A stretch of 64,000 nt of DNA from Streptomyces sp. PH10-H1 (GCF_030063355.1 NZ_JASISZ010000003.1:1-64000); one strand, 5' to 3'; shown: positions 26,636 through 35,420, numbered from the stretch's first letter. Numbers and translations are program-made. The notes: a model not told the origin generated them from the letters alone.

Positions 26636-28066
26636 ATGGCATTTGAATACGCACCCGCACCCGAGTCCCGCGCGGTCGTCGACATCGCCCCGTCGTACGG
26701 GCTCTTCATCGACGGCCAGTTCAGCGAGGCCGCCGACGGCAAGGTCTTCAAGAGCGTCTCGCCGAGCAGCGAGGAAGTCCTCTCCGAGGTCGCGCACGCC
26801 GGGGCCGAGGACGTCGACCGGGCCGTGAAGGCCGCCCGCAAGGCGTTCGAGAAGTGGTCCGCACTGCCGGGCGCCGAGCGCGCCAAGTACCTCTTCAGGA
26901 TCGCCCGCATCGTCCAGGAGCGCTCCCGCGAGCTGGCCGTGCTGGAATCACTGGACAACGGCAAGCCGATCCGCGAGACCCGCGACACCGACCTGCCGCT
27001 GGTCGCCGCGCACTTCTTCTACTACGCGGGCTGGGCCGACAAGCTCGGCCACGCCGGCTACGGTGCCGACCCGCGCCCGCTGGGAGTCGCCGGCCAGATC
27101 ATCCCGTGGAACTTCCCGCTGCTGATGCTCGCCTGGAAGATCGCCCCGGCGCTCGCCGCGGGCAACACGGTGGTGCTCAAGCCCGCCGAGACGACCCCGC
27201 TGAGCGCCCTGTTCTTCGCGGACATCTGCCGCCAGGCCGGTCTCCCCAAGGGCGTCGTCAACATCATCACCGGCGACGGCTCCACCGGCGCGATGCTCGT
27301 GGAGCACCCCGACATCAACAAGGTCGCCTTCACCGGCTCGACCGAGGTCGGCAAGGCCATCGCGCGTTCCATCGCCGGCACGGACAAGAGGATGACGCTG
27401 GAGCTGGGCGGCAAGGCCGCCAACATCGTCTTCGACGACGCACCGGTCGACCAGGCCGTCGAGGGCATCGTCAACGGCATCTTCTTCAACCAGGGCCACG
27501 TCTGCTGCGCCGGCTCCCGCCTCCTGGTCCAGGAGTCCGTGGCCGACGAGGTGCTGGACGCGCTCAAGCGCCGGATGCGGACCCTGCGCGTCGGTGACCC
27601 GCTGGACAAGAACACCGACATCGGCGCCATCAACTCCGCCGAGCAGCTGGCCCGGATCACCGAGCTCACCGCGGCCGGCGAGGCCGAGGGCGCCGAGCGC
27701 TGGGCGCCGGACTGCGAGCTCCCCGCCGCCGGCTTCTGGTTCCGCCCGACGCTCTTCACGAACGTCACCCAGGCGCACCGCATCGCCCGCGAGGAGATCT
27801 TCGGCCCGGTGCTGTCCGTGCTGACCTTCCGTACCCCGGCCGAGGCCGTCGAGAAGGCCAACAACACGCAGTACGGGCTGTCGGCAGGCATCTGGACGGA
27901 GAAGGGCTCGCGCATCCTGTGGATGGCGAACCAGCTCCGGGCGGGCGTCGTCTGGGCCAATACGTTCAACAAGTTCGACCCGACCTCGCCCTTCGGCGGC
28001 TACAAGGAATCGGGCTTCGGCCGCGAAGGCGGCCGTCACGGCCTGGAGGCGTACCTCGATGTCTGA
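26636..28066 (+). CDS. Aldehyde dehydrogenase (NAD(P)-dependent)
   Basis: A 476-residue full-length ALDH. Features: the IIPWNFPLLML cofactor loop, KPAETTPLSAL, FTGSTEVGKAI, the general-base glutamate in LELGGKAANIVF, the catalytic cysteine in NQGHVCCAGSRL and the EEIFGPVLSV region. It starts at ATG 26636, five bases after the deoC stop, so it is in the deoC operon; acetaldehyde from DeoC is the likely substrate. Its last eight bases overlap the next gene, so the two are translationally coupled. The C-terminal 40 residues (NTFNKFDPTSPFGGYKESGFGREGG) are typical. Confidence 0.92.
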   Translation: MAFEYAPAPESRAVVDIAPSYGLFIDGQFSEAADGKVFKSVSPSSEEVLSEVAHAGAEDVDRAVKAARKAFEKWSALPGAERAKYLFRIARIVQERSRELAVLESLDNGKPIRETRDTDLPLVAAHFFYYAGWADKLGHAGYGADPRPLGVAGQIIPWNFPLLMLAWKIAPALAAGNTVVLKPAETTPLSALFFADICRQAGLPKGVVNIITGDGSTGAMLVEHPDINKVAFTGSTEVGKAIARSIAGTDKRMTLELGGKAANIVFDDAPVDQAVEGIVNGIFFNQGHVCCAGSRLLVQESVADEVLDALKRRMRTLRVGDPLDKNTDIGAINSAEQLARITELTAAGEAEGAERWAPDCELPAAGFWFRPTLFTNVTQAHRIAREEIFGPVLSVLTFRTPAEAVEKANNTQYGLSAGIWTEKGSRILWMANQLRAGVVWANTFNKFDPTSPFGGYKESGFGREGGRHGLEAYLDV

Positions 28067-28931
28067 TACTCGGCTGAGCGTGTTCAAGACGTACAAGCTT
28101 TACGTGGGGGGCAAGTTCCCCCGCAGCGAGAGCGGGCGGGTGTACGAGGTGACCGACTCCAAGGGCAACTGGATCGCCAACGCGCCGCTGTCGTCGCGCA
28201 AGGACGCGCGTGACGCGGTCGTCGCCGCCCGCAAGGCGTTCGGCGGCTGGTCGGGCGCGACCGCGTACAACCGCGGCCAGATCCTCTACCGCGTCGCCGA
28301 GATGCTGGAGGGCCGCCGCGAGCAGTTCACGGCGGAGGTCGCCGCCGCCGAGGGCATCTCGAAGTCCAAGGGCGCCGCCCAGGTGGACGCGGCCATAGAC
28401 CGCTGGGTCTGGTACGCGGGCTGGACCGACAAGATCGGCCAGATCGTCAGCTCCGCGAACCCCGTCGCCGGACCGTTCTTCAACCTCTCCACCCCCGAGC
28501 CGACCGGCGTCGTGGTGCTCGTGGCCCCGCAGGCGTCATCCTTCCTCGGTCTCGTCTCCGTGATCGCCCCGGCGATCGCCACCGGCAACACGGTCGTCGT
28601 CGTGTCGAGCGAGAAGTCGCCGCTGCCCGCGCTGTCGCTGGGCGAGGTGCTCGCCACCTCGGACCTGCCCGGCGGCGTCGTCAACATCCTGTCGGGGCGC
28701 ACGGCGGAGATCACCCCGTCGCTCGCCGCCCATCAGGACGTCAACGCGATCGACCTGACGGGCGCGGACGCCGGCCTGGCCAAGGAGCTGGAGATCGCCG
28801 CGGCCGACAACCTCAAGCGCGTCCTGCGGCCCCGCGCCGCGCAGGACGGCGACTGGTCCGCCGACCCCGGTACCGACCGCCTCACGGCCTTCCTGGAGAC
28901 CAAGACCGTCTGGCACCCGATCGGCATGTGA
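28059..28931 (+). CDS. Half-length aldehyde dehydrogenase homologue, no catalytic domain
   Basis: A 290-residue protein that aligns with the N-terminal cofactor-binding half of ALDHs (YKLYVGGKFPRSESGRVYEV, NRGQILYRVAEML, VVLVAPQASSFLGLV, ATGNTVVVVSSEKSPLPAL, DLPGGVVNILSGRTAEI). After AHQDVNAIDLTGADAGLAKEL it diverges and ends; there is no catalytic Cys and no general-base Glu. It cannot be a simple dehydrogenase. Overlap with the full-length ALDH gene suggests it is a non-catalytic partner subunit. I believe Streptomyces genomes keep this pair, which argues against recent decay. The stop lies in a short duplication. Confidence 0.85.
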   Translation: MSDTRLSVFKTYKLYVGGKFPRSESGRVYEVTDSKGNWIANAPLSSRKDARDAVVAARKAFGGWSGATAYNRGQILYRVAEMLEGRREQFTAEVAAAEGISKSKGAAQVDAAIDRWVWYAGWTDKIGQIVSSANPVAGPFFNLSTPEPTGVVVLVAPQASSFLGLVSVIAPAIATGNTVVVVSSEKSPLPALSLGEVLATSDLPGGVVNILSGRTAEITPSLAAHQDVNAIDLTGADAGLAKELEIAAADNLKRVLRPRAAQDGDWSADPGTDRLTAFLETKTVWHPIGM

Positions 28932-28980
28932 GGCCGCATCCGACCGGCGGCCGAGGTCGGCACCCGATCGGCATGTGAGG
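28912..28980. repeat. 22-bp direct repeat, first copy over the ALDH-partner stop
   Basis: The last codons and stop of the gene (28912-28933) are repeated exactly at 28959-28980, 47 bp downstream. The unit encodes HPIGM and the TGA. Confidence 0.95.
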
Positions 28981-29107
28981 AACGTCTCCATCCACCGGCG
29001 CCCCTCGCGGGGCAGGCTTCTCCCGCGGGGGGTGTTCCGTTGTCACGTACCCGTTCACCGGGCCGGCGGCTCTCCCCGCGCCGGCGCGCCACCGTCGGAG
29101 GATCCCT

Positions 29108-30052
29108 GTGTGGGACGGCTTCACCGGGGTTCTTCCCTACGCGGCCTTCAGCGCGTTCCTGTGCTTCCTGGTGCTGTCCGTGCCGGTGTGGCTCGGGCGT
29201 GGCAAGGCCCGCGCGATCGCCGCCGGGCGGCCGGTGCGGATCCCCTGCCAGCTGCTCGGTGACGAGCCCCCGTACGCCGGGGAGTACGAGCGCGGCGAGT
29301 TGGTGGTCCTGTCCGGCGGGCCGCTGTACTTCCTGTCCCGCGGCGGTCCCGTGCTGGAACTGCCACCCGGCGGCACCTTCGAACGCACCCTGTACGCCCG
29401 CGCCGAGCCCGGGTCCGGTTACGGGCCCTGGTCGGGCCGCCGGATCGTGCGTACCGCGCTCGTCCACCGGACGCCGTCGGGCGGCAGCCTGCGGATCGAG
29501 ACGGCCCGGGGTGACAGCCGCGCCCTGCGGGCCGCCCTCCAGGCGCGTCCCACCGGGCGGCCCGCCCCACGCCGGCTTCCCGCGCGGCTGCCGGTCTGGT
29601 GCGCCGTCCTGGGCGTCGTGGCGCTGCTCGGCGCCGTACCGGTGACCTCGATCGCCGTGTTCGGCCGCCAGGTCGCCGCCCATGTCACCTCGAACACCGG
29701 CGAGATCCATGTGGCGCTGGACGGTTCGCCGCTCTTCGTCGCCGAGGGGATCTTCGCGGCCGACATCACGGAGCGGTGCCGCGAGCTGGGACTGCTGGCC
29801 GACACGCTGTGCCTGCGCGGCCGTCCGGCGGTCACGGCCTGGCGGCGGTTCCGGCGTGATCTGGCGGAGGGCCGCAAGTCGGTGCCGGTCCTGCTGCGCA
29901 GGGGCTGGCGGCTGATGCGCGGCGAGCGGGCGATCGTGGCCCGGCAGACGGCGCTGGGCGCGTTCGCGTGCGCACAGGACGAGGCGATGCGGCGGATCAT
30001 CGCGCTGCCGGTGGTGTCGCCGAGCCCGGCGGAGATGCCGGTGGACGCGTAA
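29108..30052 (+). CDS. Membrane protein, unknown function
   Basis: A 314-residue protein with helices at about residues 5-28 and 162-185. A polar domain of some 130 residues lies between them (DEPPYAGEYERGELVVLSGG, LYFLSRGGPVLELPPGG) and an Arg-rich helical C-terminal part follows. The start is the GTG at 29108, which follows GGAGGATCC. I do not recognise a family. It is convergent with sigQ and separated from it by a hairpin. A separate transcript from the deoC operon is likely, given the 176-bp gap before it. Confidence 0.7.
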   Translation: MWDGFTGVLPYAAFSAFLCFLVLSVPVWLGRGKARAIAAGRPVRIPCQLLGDEPPYAGEYERGELVVLSGGPLYFLSRGGPVLELPPGGTFERTLYARAEPGSGYGPWSGRRIVRTALVHRTPSGGSLRIETARGDSRALRAALQARPTGRPAPRRLPARLPVWCAVLGVVALLGAVPVTSIAVFGRQVAAHVTSNTGEIHVALDGSPLFVAEGIFAADITERCRELGLLADTLCLRGRPAVTAWRRFRRDLAEGRKSVPVLLRRGWRLMRGERAIVARQTALGAFACAQDEAMRRIIALPVVSPSPAEMPVDA

Positions 30053-30067
30053 ACGCTTCAACGCAAA

Positions 30068-30111
30068 GGTGCGGGGCCAGGCACTCCCCCCGGATTGCCC
30101 AGCCCCGCACC
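30068..30111. terminator. Hairpin between convergent 29108 gene and sigQ
   Basis: GGTGCGGGGC at 30068-30077 pairs perfectly with GCCCCGCACC at 30102-30111. No T-run follows on either strand, so it resembles the T-less terminators common in Streptomyces. Confidence 0.55.
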
Positions 30112-30213
30112 CACCGCGCTCCCCCGACCGCGGTTTCCCCCGTACCCCCCGGTTTCTCCCCCGTTCCCCCCAACCGGTCCCCCCACCGGTGTCTCTTGGG
30201 ACGGTCCGAACCG

Positions 30214-31029
30214 TCAGGCCACCAGCTCGCCGAACGACTCGTCCGCGTCGCGGCCGAAGCTGAGCGCCTCGTCCTCACGCATCCGGCGCAGCGAGCGCCA
30301 GATGCTGCTCTTCACCGTGCCGACGCTGATGCCAAGGATGTCGGCGATCTCCGGGTCGGTCCGGCCCTCGTAGTAGCGGAGCACCAGCATCGTGCGCTGG
30401 GTCTCGGGAACCTTGGCGAGCGCCTGCCACAGGACGGCGCGCAGTTCGGTGCCACCCATCGCGTCGGACTCGCCGACCGTCTCGGGCAGTTCCTCCGTCG
30501 GGTACTCGTTCAGCTTGCGACGGCGCCAGGCGCTGATGTGCAGGTTGGTCATGGTGCGGCGCAGGTAGCCGCCGACGGCCGCCTTGTCGCTGATCCGGTC
30601 CCAGGCGCGGTAGGTGGAGAAGAGCGCGCTCTGCAGCAGGTCCTCGGCCTCGTAGCGGTCACCGGTCAGGTGGTAGGCGGTGGCGTAGAGGGAGGCGCGG
30701 CGCTGCTGGACGTAGGCGGTGAACTCCGCTTCCGCCAGGCTGTCGTGCCGCTGCACCGGAATCGTCTGCGTGGCGGTCGTGGTGCCCGTCACGTTCGCGG
30801 TGCCCGTAACGGTCGCGGTGCTCGTGGCACTCGCGGCGCCGCCCTCGATCGCCGTCATGTACGGCGGCCGGTTGCGGACCACCTGGCCGGCCGGCTGGCC
30901 CTGCTGTCGTCCGGTGCCGCGAGCGCACCCCCGCCCGCCCGCGGCACCGGACTTCCCTTCGTTCCGGCCGGCGGTGTGCGGGCGCGGCTGAAGGACTGCG
31001 GTGGTGGTGGTGCTGTGCAGTGCGTTCAT
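30214..31029 (-). CDS. sigQ: ECF-type RNA polymerase sigma factor SigQ
   Basis: A sigma factor of 271 residues diverging from afsQ1, the signature arrangement of the AfsQ locus. The first 95 residues are a Thr/Ala-rich extension (SATSTATVTGTANVTGTTTAT). Region 2 follows (FTAYVQQRRASLYATAYHLTGDRYEAEDLLQSALFSTYRAWDRI) and region 4 ends the chain (KVPETQRTMLVLRYYEGRTDPEIADILGISVGTVKSSIWRSLRRM). In S. coelicolor SigQ is an AfsQ1 target and counteracts AfsQ1 effects on antibiotic production; that role is by homology. The exact start is uncertain because the extension contains several possible codons. Confidence 0.9.
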   Translation of the reverse strand: MNALHSTTTTAVLQPRPHTAGRNEGKSGAAGGRGCARGTGRQQGQPAGQVVRNRPPYMTAIEGGAASATSTATVTGTANVTGTTTATQTIPVQRHDSLAEAEFTAYVQQRRASLYATAYHLTGDRYEAEDLLQSALFSTYRAWDRISDKAAVGGYLRRTMTNLHISAWRRRKLNEYPTEELPETVGESDAMGGTELRAVLWQALAKVPETQRTMLVLRYYEGRTDPEIADILGISVGTVKSSIWRSLRRMREDEALSFGRDADESFGELVA

Positions 31030-31143
31030 GTCGCGCCCCCGTCGGTGGAACCGTCTTGGTGATATCCGGCGTCGGAATCCGTGTGGACGCCTGCCTTGGG
31101 TCCAAAGACTGCCGGGTCAGTTTCATGGCGCTGTCCGCCGAGT

Positions 31144-31159
31144 GTCACAGGCCCGTCAC
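31144..31159. promoter_or_regulatory. AfsQ1-binding box (GTnAC-n6-GTnAC)
   Basis: GTCAC-AGGCCC-GTCAC is an exact match to the AfsQ1 consensus GTnAC-n6-GTnAC known from S. coelicolor. It lies 115 bp upstream of sigQ and 100 bp upstream of afsQ1, so either or both may be controlled. Confidence 0.8.
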
Positions 31160-31259
31160 AGAGACTTCCGGTTCACGCAGAGTGAGCCGGGGAGTGATCG
31201 GCGAGGTGAGATCGCCCCGTGCTCGATACCTGGGCTTCCGGTAGGTCACAATGACCGGC

Positions 31260-31937
31260 GTGCCTTTCCTGTTGCTTATCGAGGATGACGACGCCATCCG
31301 TACGGGCCTTGAACTCGGTCTGTCCCGCCAGGGCCACCGTGTGGTGGCCGCGGCGACGGGCGAGGACGGCCTGAAGCTGCTCAAGGAGCAGCGCCCGGAC
31401 CTCATCGTGCTGGATGTGATGCTTCCCGGCATCGACGGCTTCGAGGTGTGCCGGCGGATCAGGCGTACCGACCAGTTGCCGATCATTCTGCTGACCGCGC
31501 GCAGCGACGACATCGACGTCGTGGTGGGCCTGGAGTCGGGGGCCGACGACTACGTCATCAAACCCGTCCAGCCCCGGGTGCTGGACGCCCGGATCCGCGC
31601 CGTGCTGCGGCGCGGCGAGCGGGACAGCACGGACTCCGCTGCCTTCGGCTCCATCGTGATCGACCGTTCCGCGATGACGGTGACGAAGGACGGCGAGGAC
31701 CTGCAGCTGACGCCGACCGAGCTCCGGCTGCTGCTGGAGCTGAGCCGCCGCCCGGGCCAGGCCCTGTCCCGGCAGCAGTTGCTGCGGCTGGTGTGGGAGC
31801 ACGACTACCTCGGTGACTCGCGGCTGGTCGACGCCTGTGTTCAGCGGCTCCGCGCGAAGATCGAGGACGTTCCGTCGTCCCCGACCCTCATCCGCACGGT
31901 CCGCGGTGTCGGATACCGCCTGGACACGCCGCAGTGA
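31260..31937 (+). CDS. afsQ1: Response regulator AfsQ1
   Basis: OmpR-type regulator that, with AfsQ2, links nitrogen and glutamate signals to antibiotic production and development in S. coelicolor. From the GTG at 31260 it has 225 residues. This numbering puts the phosphoacceptor in VLDVMLPG at D52, the residue known for AfsQ1, which decided the start. An ATG at 31251 in frame has a better Shine-Dalgarno (GGTAGG) and is the alternative. The receiver domain has LLIEDDDAIRTG and ILLTARS; the winged helix ends DACVQRLRAKIEDVPSSPTLIRTVRGVGYRL. It overlaps afsQ2 by four bases (GTGA). Confidence 0.93.
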   Translation: MPFLLLIEDDDAIRTGLELGLSRQGHRVVAAATGEDGLKLLKEQRPDLIVLDVMLPGIDGFEVCRRIRRTDQLPIILLTARSDDIDVVVGLESGADDYVIKPVQPRVLDARIRAVLRRGERDSTDSAAFGSIVIDRSAMTVTKDGEDLQLTPTELRLLLELSRRPGQALSRQQLLRLVWEHDYLGDSRLVDACVQRLRAKIEDVPSSPTLIRTVRGVGYRLDTPQ

Positions 31938-33433
31938 CGGACCGGTTCTTCGGCTGGGCCTCGGGTCTGCTGCACTGGACCAGCCTGCGACTGCGGCTGG
32001 TGGCGGTGTTCGCCGCGGTGGCGCTGACGGCCGCGGTGTCGGCCTCCGGGATCGCGTACTGGCTGAACCGCGACGCGGTGCTGACCCGTGCGCAGAACTC
32101 CGCGCTCAACGACTTCCGCGACTCGCTGCGGCGCAACGCGGCCTCGCTGCCGGTCAATCCGCCGTGCGAGGGGCTGAAGAACGCCGCCGACGCGATGGGC
32201 GGACCCGGCAGCTACGCGGTCCTGCTGATCGACAAGACGCCGGACAACGGGCCGTGCGCGGCGCCGTCCAGCCGGGACCTCTTCACCCTCGACGATGTGC
32301 CGAAGGCGCTGCAGGAAGCGGTGAACACCCGGCACAAGGCGCAGGACAACAAGTACCACCTGCACTGGCTGCGGATCTCGCTGCGCGGCACGCCGTACCT
32401 CGTGGCCGGCGCGAAGATCATGGACGACGGCCCGACCGGCTACATGCTCAAGTCGCTGGACGCCGAGCGCAAGGACCTCAACTCCCTCGCCTGGTCGCTG
32501 GGGATCGCCACGCTGCTCGCCCTGATCGGCTCCGCGCTGCTCGCCCAGGCCGCCGCATCCACGGTGCTGCGGCCCGTGAAGCGGCTCGGTGACGCGGCTC
32601 AGCAGCTCGGCGAGGGGCAGCTCGGGACCCGGCTGAAGGTGTCGGGCACGGACGAGCTCGCGGAGCTGTCCAGGACGTTCAACAAGGCGGCGGAGGCCCT
32701 GGAGACCCGGGTGGAGGAGCTGAGCGACCGGGAGGCCGCCAGCCGCCGCTTCGTCGCCGACATGTCGCACGAACTGCGGACCCCGCTCACCGCGATCACC
32801 GCCGTCACCGAGGTGCTGGAGGACGAGGCAGACTCGCTCGACCCGATGATCGCGCCCGCCGTGCGCCTGGTGGTCAGCGAGACCCGCCGGCTCAATGAAC
32901 TCGTGGAGAACCTGATGGAGGTCACTCGCTTCGACGCGGGCACCGCCAGGCTGCTGCTCGACGAGGTCGACGTGGCCGACATGGTGACCGCGTGCATGGA
33001 CGCCCGCGCCTGGCTGGACTCCGTCGAGCTGGACGCGCCGCGCGGCATCTTCGTACGCCTCGACCCGCGCCGCCTCGACGTGATCATGGCGAATCTGATC
33101 GGGAACGCGCTCAAGCACGGCGGCTCCCCGGTCCGGGTGTCGGTGCGTACGGTCGACGACCAGCTGGTCATCGAGGTCGCGGACAACGGTCCCGGCATCC
33201 CGGAGGACGTACTTCCGCATGTCTTCGACCGGTTCTACAAGGCGGACGCCTCGCGCGCCCGCTCGGAGGGCAGCGGACTCGGCCTGTCGATCGCGATGGA
33301 GAACGCGCACATCCACGACGGCGACATCACCGCCGCGAACGCTCCCGGCGGCGGGGCCCTGTTCACGCTGTACCTGCCGGTGCGGCCGGCAGAGGCGCTG
33401 CCCGAGGGCGACGAGGACGGCGGCCGGCCATGA
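31934..33433 (+). CDS. afsQ2: Sensor histidine kinase AfsQ2
   Basis: A 499-residue membrane kinase. The first helix is at about residues 20-43, an extracytoplasmic domain spans 44-187, the second helix is at 188-210, and a HAMP region follows. The phosphorylated His is H279 in RRFVADMSHELRTPLTAI. The ATP-binding domain has NLIGNALKHGG, DNGPGIPEDV, HVFDRFYKAD and GSGLGLSIAM. It overlaps afsQ1 at one end and the lipoprotein gene at the other (ATGA), forming a three-gene operon. The periplasmic domain has two cysteines (CEG and PCAA) that might form a disulfide. Confidence 0.93.
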   Translation: MTDRFFGWASGLLHWTSLRLRLVAVFAAVALTAAVSASGIAYWLNRDAVLTRAQNSALNDFRDSLRRNAASLPVNPPCEGLKNAADAMGGPGSYAVLLIDKTPDNGPCAAPSSRDLFTLDDVPKALQEAVNTRHKAQDNKYHLHWLRISLRGTPYLVAGAKIMDDGPTGYMLKSLDAERKDLNSLAWSLGIATLLALIGSALLAQAAASTVLRPVKRLGDAAQQLGEGQLGTRLKVSGTDELAELSRTFNKAAEALETRVEELSDREAASRRFVADMSHELRTPLTAITAVTEVLEDEADSLDPMIAPAVRLVVSETRRLNELVENLMEVTRFDAGTARLLLDEVDVADMVTACMDARAWLDSVELDAPRGIFVRLDPRRLDVIMANLIGNALKHGGSPVRVSVRTVDDQLVIEVADNGPGIPEDVLPHVFDRFYKADASRARSEGSGLGLSIAMENAHIHDGDITAANAPGGGALFTLYLPVRPAEALPEGDEDGGRP

Positions 33434-34098
33434 GAACCCTGACGCCTCCTCTGAGGCACCGTGCCCGCGCTTCCCGGGCCAGTACGTTCCGGGCCGCCGC
33501 GCTGCTCGCGGCCCTCGTCACGGCCGTCACGTGCGGCTGCGGCATCCGTACGACCAGCGTGCCGGTGGACGCGGGCCCCGCGCCCACCCGGGTGTCGTGC
33601 GCGGCACCGGTGGCGACCGATCCGCCGGGGACGCCCGGCACCACCGTCATGAAGGTGTATCTGGTGTGCAGCGCGCTGGCCGCGGAGGTCGCGCGCACCG
33701 TCACCACCGGCTTCGCCGGAGTGCACCCCGCACCGGTGGACCGGCTGGCCGGCGCCCGTGAGCTGCTCGGCCAGCTGCAGCGCCGCCCGTCCGCCGCGGA
33801 GACGGACTCCGGGTTCGCCTCCGAGGTGCCCGGGAGCCTGGATGTCACCGGTCCCGCGCCCGGCGACCCGAAGGACGCTCTGCGGCTGAGCCAGGCCCTC
33901 GACGAACTGCCGTCCTTCGCCCTCGCCCAGATCGTGTGCACCTTCGCGGCCTCACCCGTGGTGAGCGCCGACGGCCGCTCGGTGCTCCTCGGCGGCCCCG
34001 GTCGGATCACCGGGGATCCCGTCAAGCGCTACACCTGCACGTCCTCGCTGCGCACCAGGCCGGACGCGACGGACACGGCGGGAACCGCCGTGCGCTGA
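33430..34098 (+). CDS. AfsQ3-type exported protein of the afsQ operon
   Basis: A 222-residue exported protein starting at ATG 33430 and overlapping afsQ2 by four bases. An Arg-rich N-terminus and a hydrophobic stretch (FRAAALLAALVTAVTCGCG) precede cysteines, suggesting a lipoprotein; the lipobox is not canonical (VTC or CGC). The mature part contains further cysteines (VSCAAP, YLVCSAL, QIVCTF, YTCTSS), so disulfides are likely. In S. coelicolor the third gene of this operon is called afsQ3. It may modulate AfsQ2 sensing from outside the membrane; that is inference from coupling. Confidence 0.78.
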   Translation: MRTLTPPLRHRARASRASTFRAAALLAALVTAVTCGCGIRTTSVPVDAGPAPTRVSCAAPVATDPPGTPGTTVMKVYLVCSALAAEVARTVTTGFAGVHPAPVDRLAGARELLGQLQRRPSAAETDSGFASEVPGSLDVTGPAPGDPKDALRLSQALDELPSFALAQIVCTFAASPVVSADGRSVLLGGPGRITGDPVKRYTCTSSLRTRPDATDTAGTAVR

Positions 34099-34151
34099 AT
34101 GGCGTCATTCCCGACGTGCAGCCTGAAGCCTCGATTCCGAAGGTGCGCGCG

Positions 34152-34637
34152 ATGGGCCTGGTGCTCACCGCCGCGCATCTGTCCTTCGTCGGATGGCTGA
34201 TGCTCCGGCCGCACTACGTCCCCTGGGTGGCGGCGCCCAATCTGCGCCCGTTCGGCACGATCCGCGCCGATCTGCAGATGGAGCCCTTCGAGGCCGCCCG
34301 GCGGCTCCTCGAAGGCCTGCTGCTGCTCGCCCCGCTCGGCGTCCTGCTGCCGATGGCAGGGGGCCGGATCCGGTCCCCCAGTGCCGGGTCCTTCGCCCGT
34401 ACGGTCTTCGCGGGCCTGATGGTGTCGCTGTCGCTGGAGTTCCTGCAGACGGTGGTGCCGGGCCAGATCTTCGACGTCGACGCCCTGCTGCTGAACACCG
34501 CGGGCGTCGCGCTGGCGTATCTGGCGATCGTCCCCGCGGCGCGGCGGATGCTGCGCCGCCGCGGGTTCGGCGCGCTCACGCGCTCCCGGTCCCAGGGGTC
34601 GTCCCCGAGAGCCACCAGGGTCGGGATCGCCCCGTAG
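34152..34637 (+). CDS. VanZ-like membrane protein
   Basis: A 162-residue protein from ATG 34152, which has GAAGG at a suitable distance; a GTG at 34116 is possible but lacks such a site. Helices and loops match the VanZ fold: LVLTAAHLSFVGWLML, NLRPFGTIRADL, LLEGLLLLAPLGVLLPMAGG, VSLSLEFLQTVVPGQIFDVDALLLNTAGVALAYL. VanZ proteins are associated with glycopeptide (teicoplanin) tolerance, but most chromosomal members have no known role. It follows the AfsQ3-type gene by 53 bp on the same strand. Confidence 0.82.
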   Translation: MGLVLTAAHLSFVGWLMLRPHYVPWVAAPNLRPFGTIRADLQMEPFEAARRLLEGLLLLAPLGVLLPMAGGRIRSPSAGSFARTVFAGLMVSLSLEFLQTVVPGQIFDVDALLLNTAGVALAYLAIVPAARRMLRRRGFGALTRSRSQGSSPRATRVGIAP

Positions 34638-34674
34638 AGCGGCCCTGGCCCGGTGAACCGTGCCGGCCACGGCG

Positions 34675-35397
34675 CTAGCCCCGCTTGCTGAGCGGCGCGC
34701 CCAGTTTCCCCAGCTGCGCGGTGACGACCGCCTTCGGGACGTCGAAGCTGTGCGCCAGGGTGCTGTCCGCCCCGCGGAAGCAACTGACGGTCGAGCCGGT
34801 ACGGATCACGACGAAGTCCTGCCGCGCGCCCGGTCCGCCCGCCGCGAAGCCCAGGGCGAAGCGCAGATCGTCATCGCCCGTCTTGAGCGCGGGCCGCCCG
34901 GCGACCGCCACGGTCGCTCCGGTGACGCCGCCGATGACGGGCTTGAAGCCCGATCCGCACGCGCGCACCGCGGTACGCAGACCCGCGAGCGCCTTCTGGG
35001 CTCCCCCGGTGCCGTAGACGGAGAGAGTGACGGTGACACCCCGGCCGACCGCCTTCGGGTCGGCCGAGGCGAGTGTCCTGGCGACCGTCTCCTTGGCACC
35101 GGCCGCGGGACGGCCGGACAGCAGGTCGGCGAGCGGCTGGCACTGGCGCTTGTCGGACACCGTGGCGTCTGCCGCGGAACCGCCGGGCACGGCGCCGGTC
35201 ACCGTGAACCCCGGCACGTCCCCCGGACGGAGCGCCGCCCGCTCCAGGGCGGTGCGGGTGGGCAGCGGCGACGGGGTGGTGACGCTCGGCCCCGGGGTGA
35301 CGCCGGTTCTGTCGCTGCCGGACGATCCGCCACAGGCCGTGACCAGCAGCAGGGGCGCCAGCAGCGCGATCCCGGCGATCCTCTGGGGTGTGTGCAC
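34675..35397 (-). CDS. Putative lipoprotein, unknown function
   Basis: A 240-residue protein with a clear lipoprotein signal: MHTPQRIAGIALLAPLLLVTACGG, lipobox VTAC. A Ser/Thr/Pro linker follows, then a domain of about 190 residues with blocks RPGDVPGFTV, ADKRQCQPLADLLSG-like and LAGLRTAVRACGSGF. Conserved hypothetical in Streptomyces as far as I recall. It is convergent with the VanZ gene (37-bp gap). Confidence 0.75.
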   Translation of the reverse strand: MHTPQRIAGIALLAPLLLVTACGGSSGSDRTGVTPGPSVTTPSPLPTRTALERAALRPGDVPGFTVTGAVPGGSAADATVSDKRQCQPLADLLSGRPAAGAKETVARTLASADPKAVGRGVTVTLSVYGTGGAQKALAGLRTAVRACGSGFKPVIGGVTGATVAVAGRPALKTGDDDLRFALGFAAGGPGARQDFVVIRTGSTVSCFRGADSTLAHSFDVPKAVVTAQLGKLGAPLSKRG

Positions 35398-35420
35398 GCG
35401 CGGAGCGTAGCAAGCGCGAC

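Noticed and set aside
31245-31249. Extra GTCAC near the afsQ1 start as a second AfsQ1 box
   Set aside because: There is no second half-site six bases away on either side, so it does not fit the consensus.
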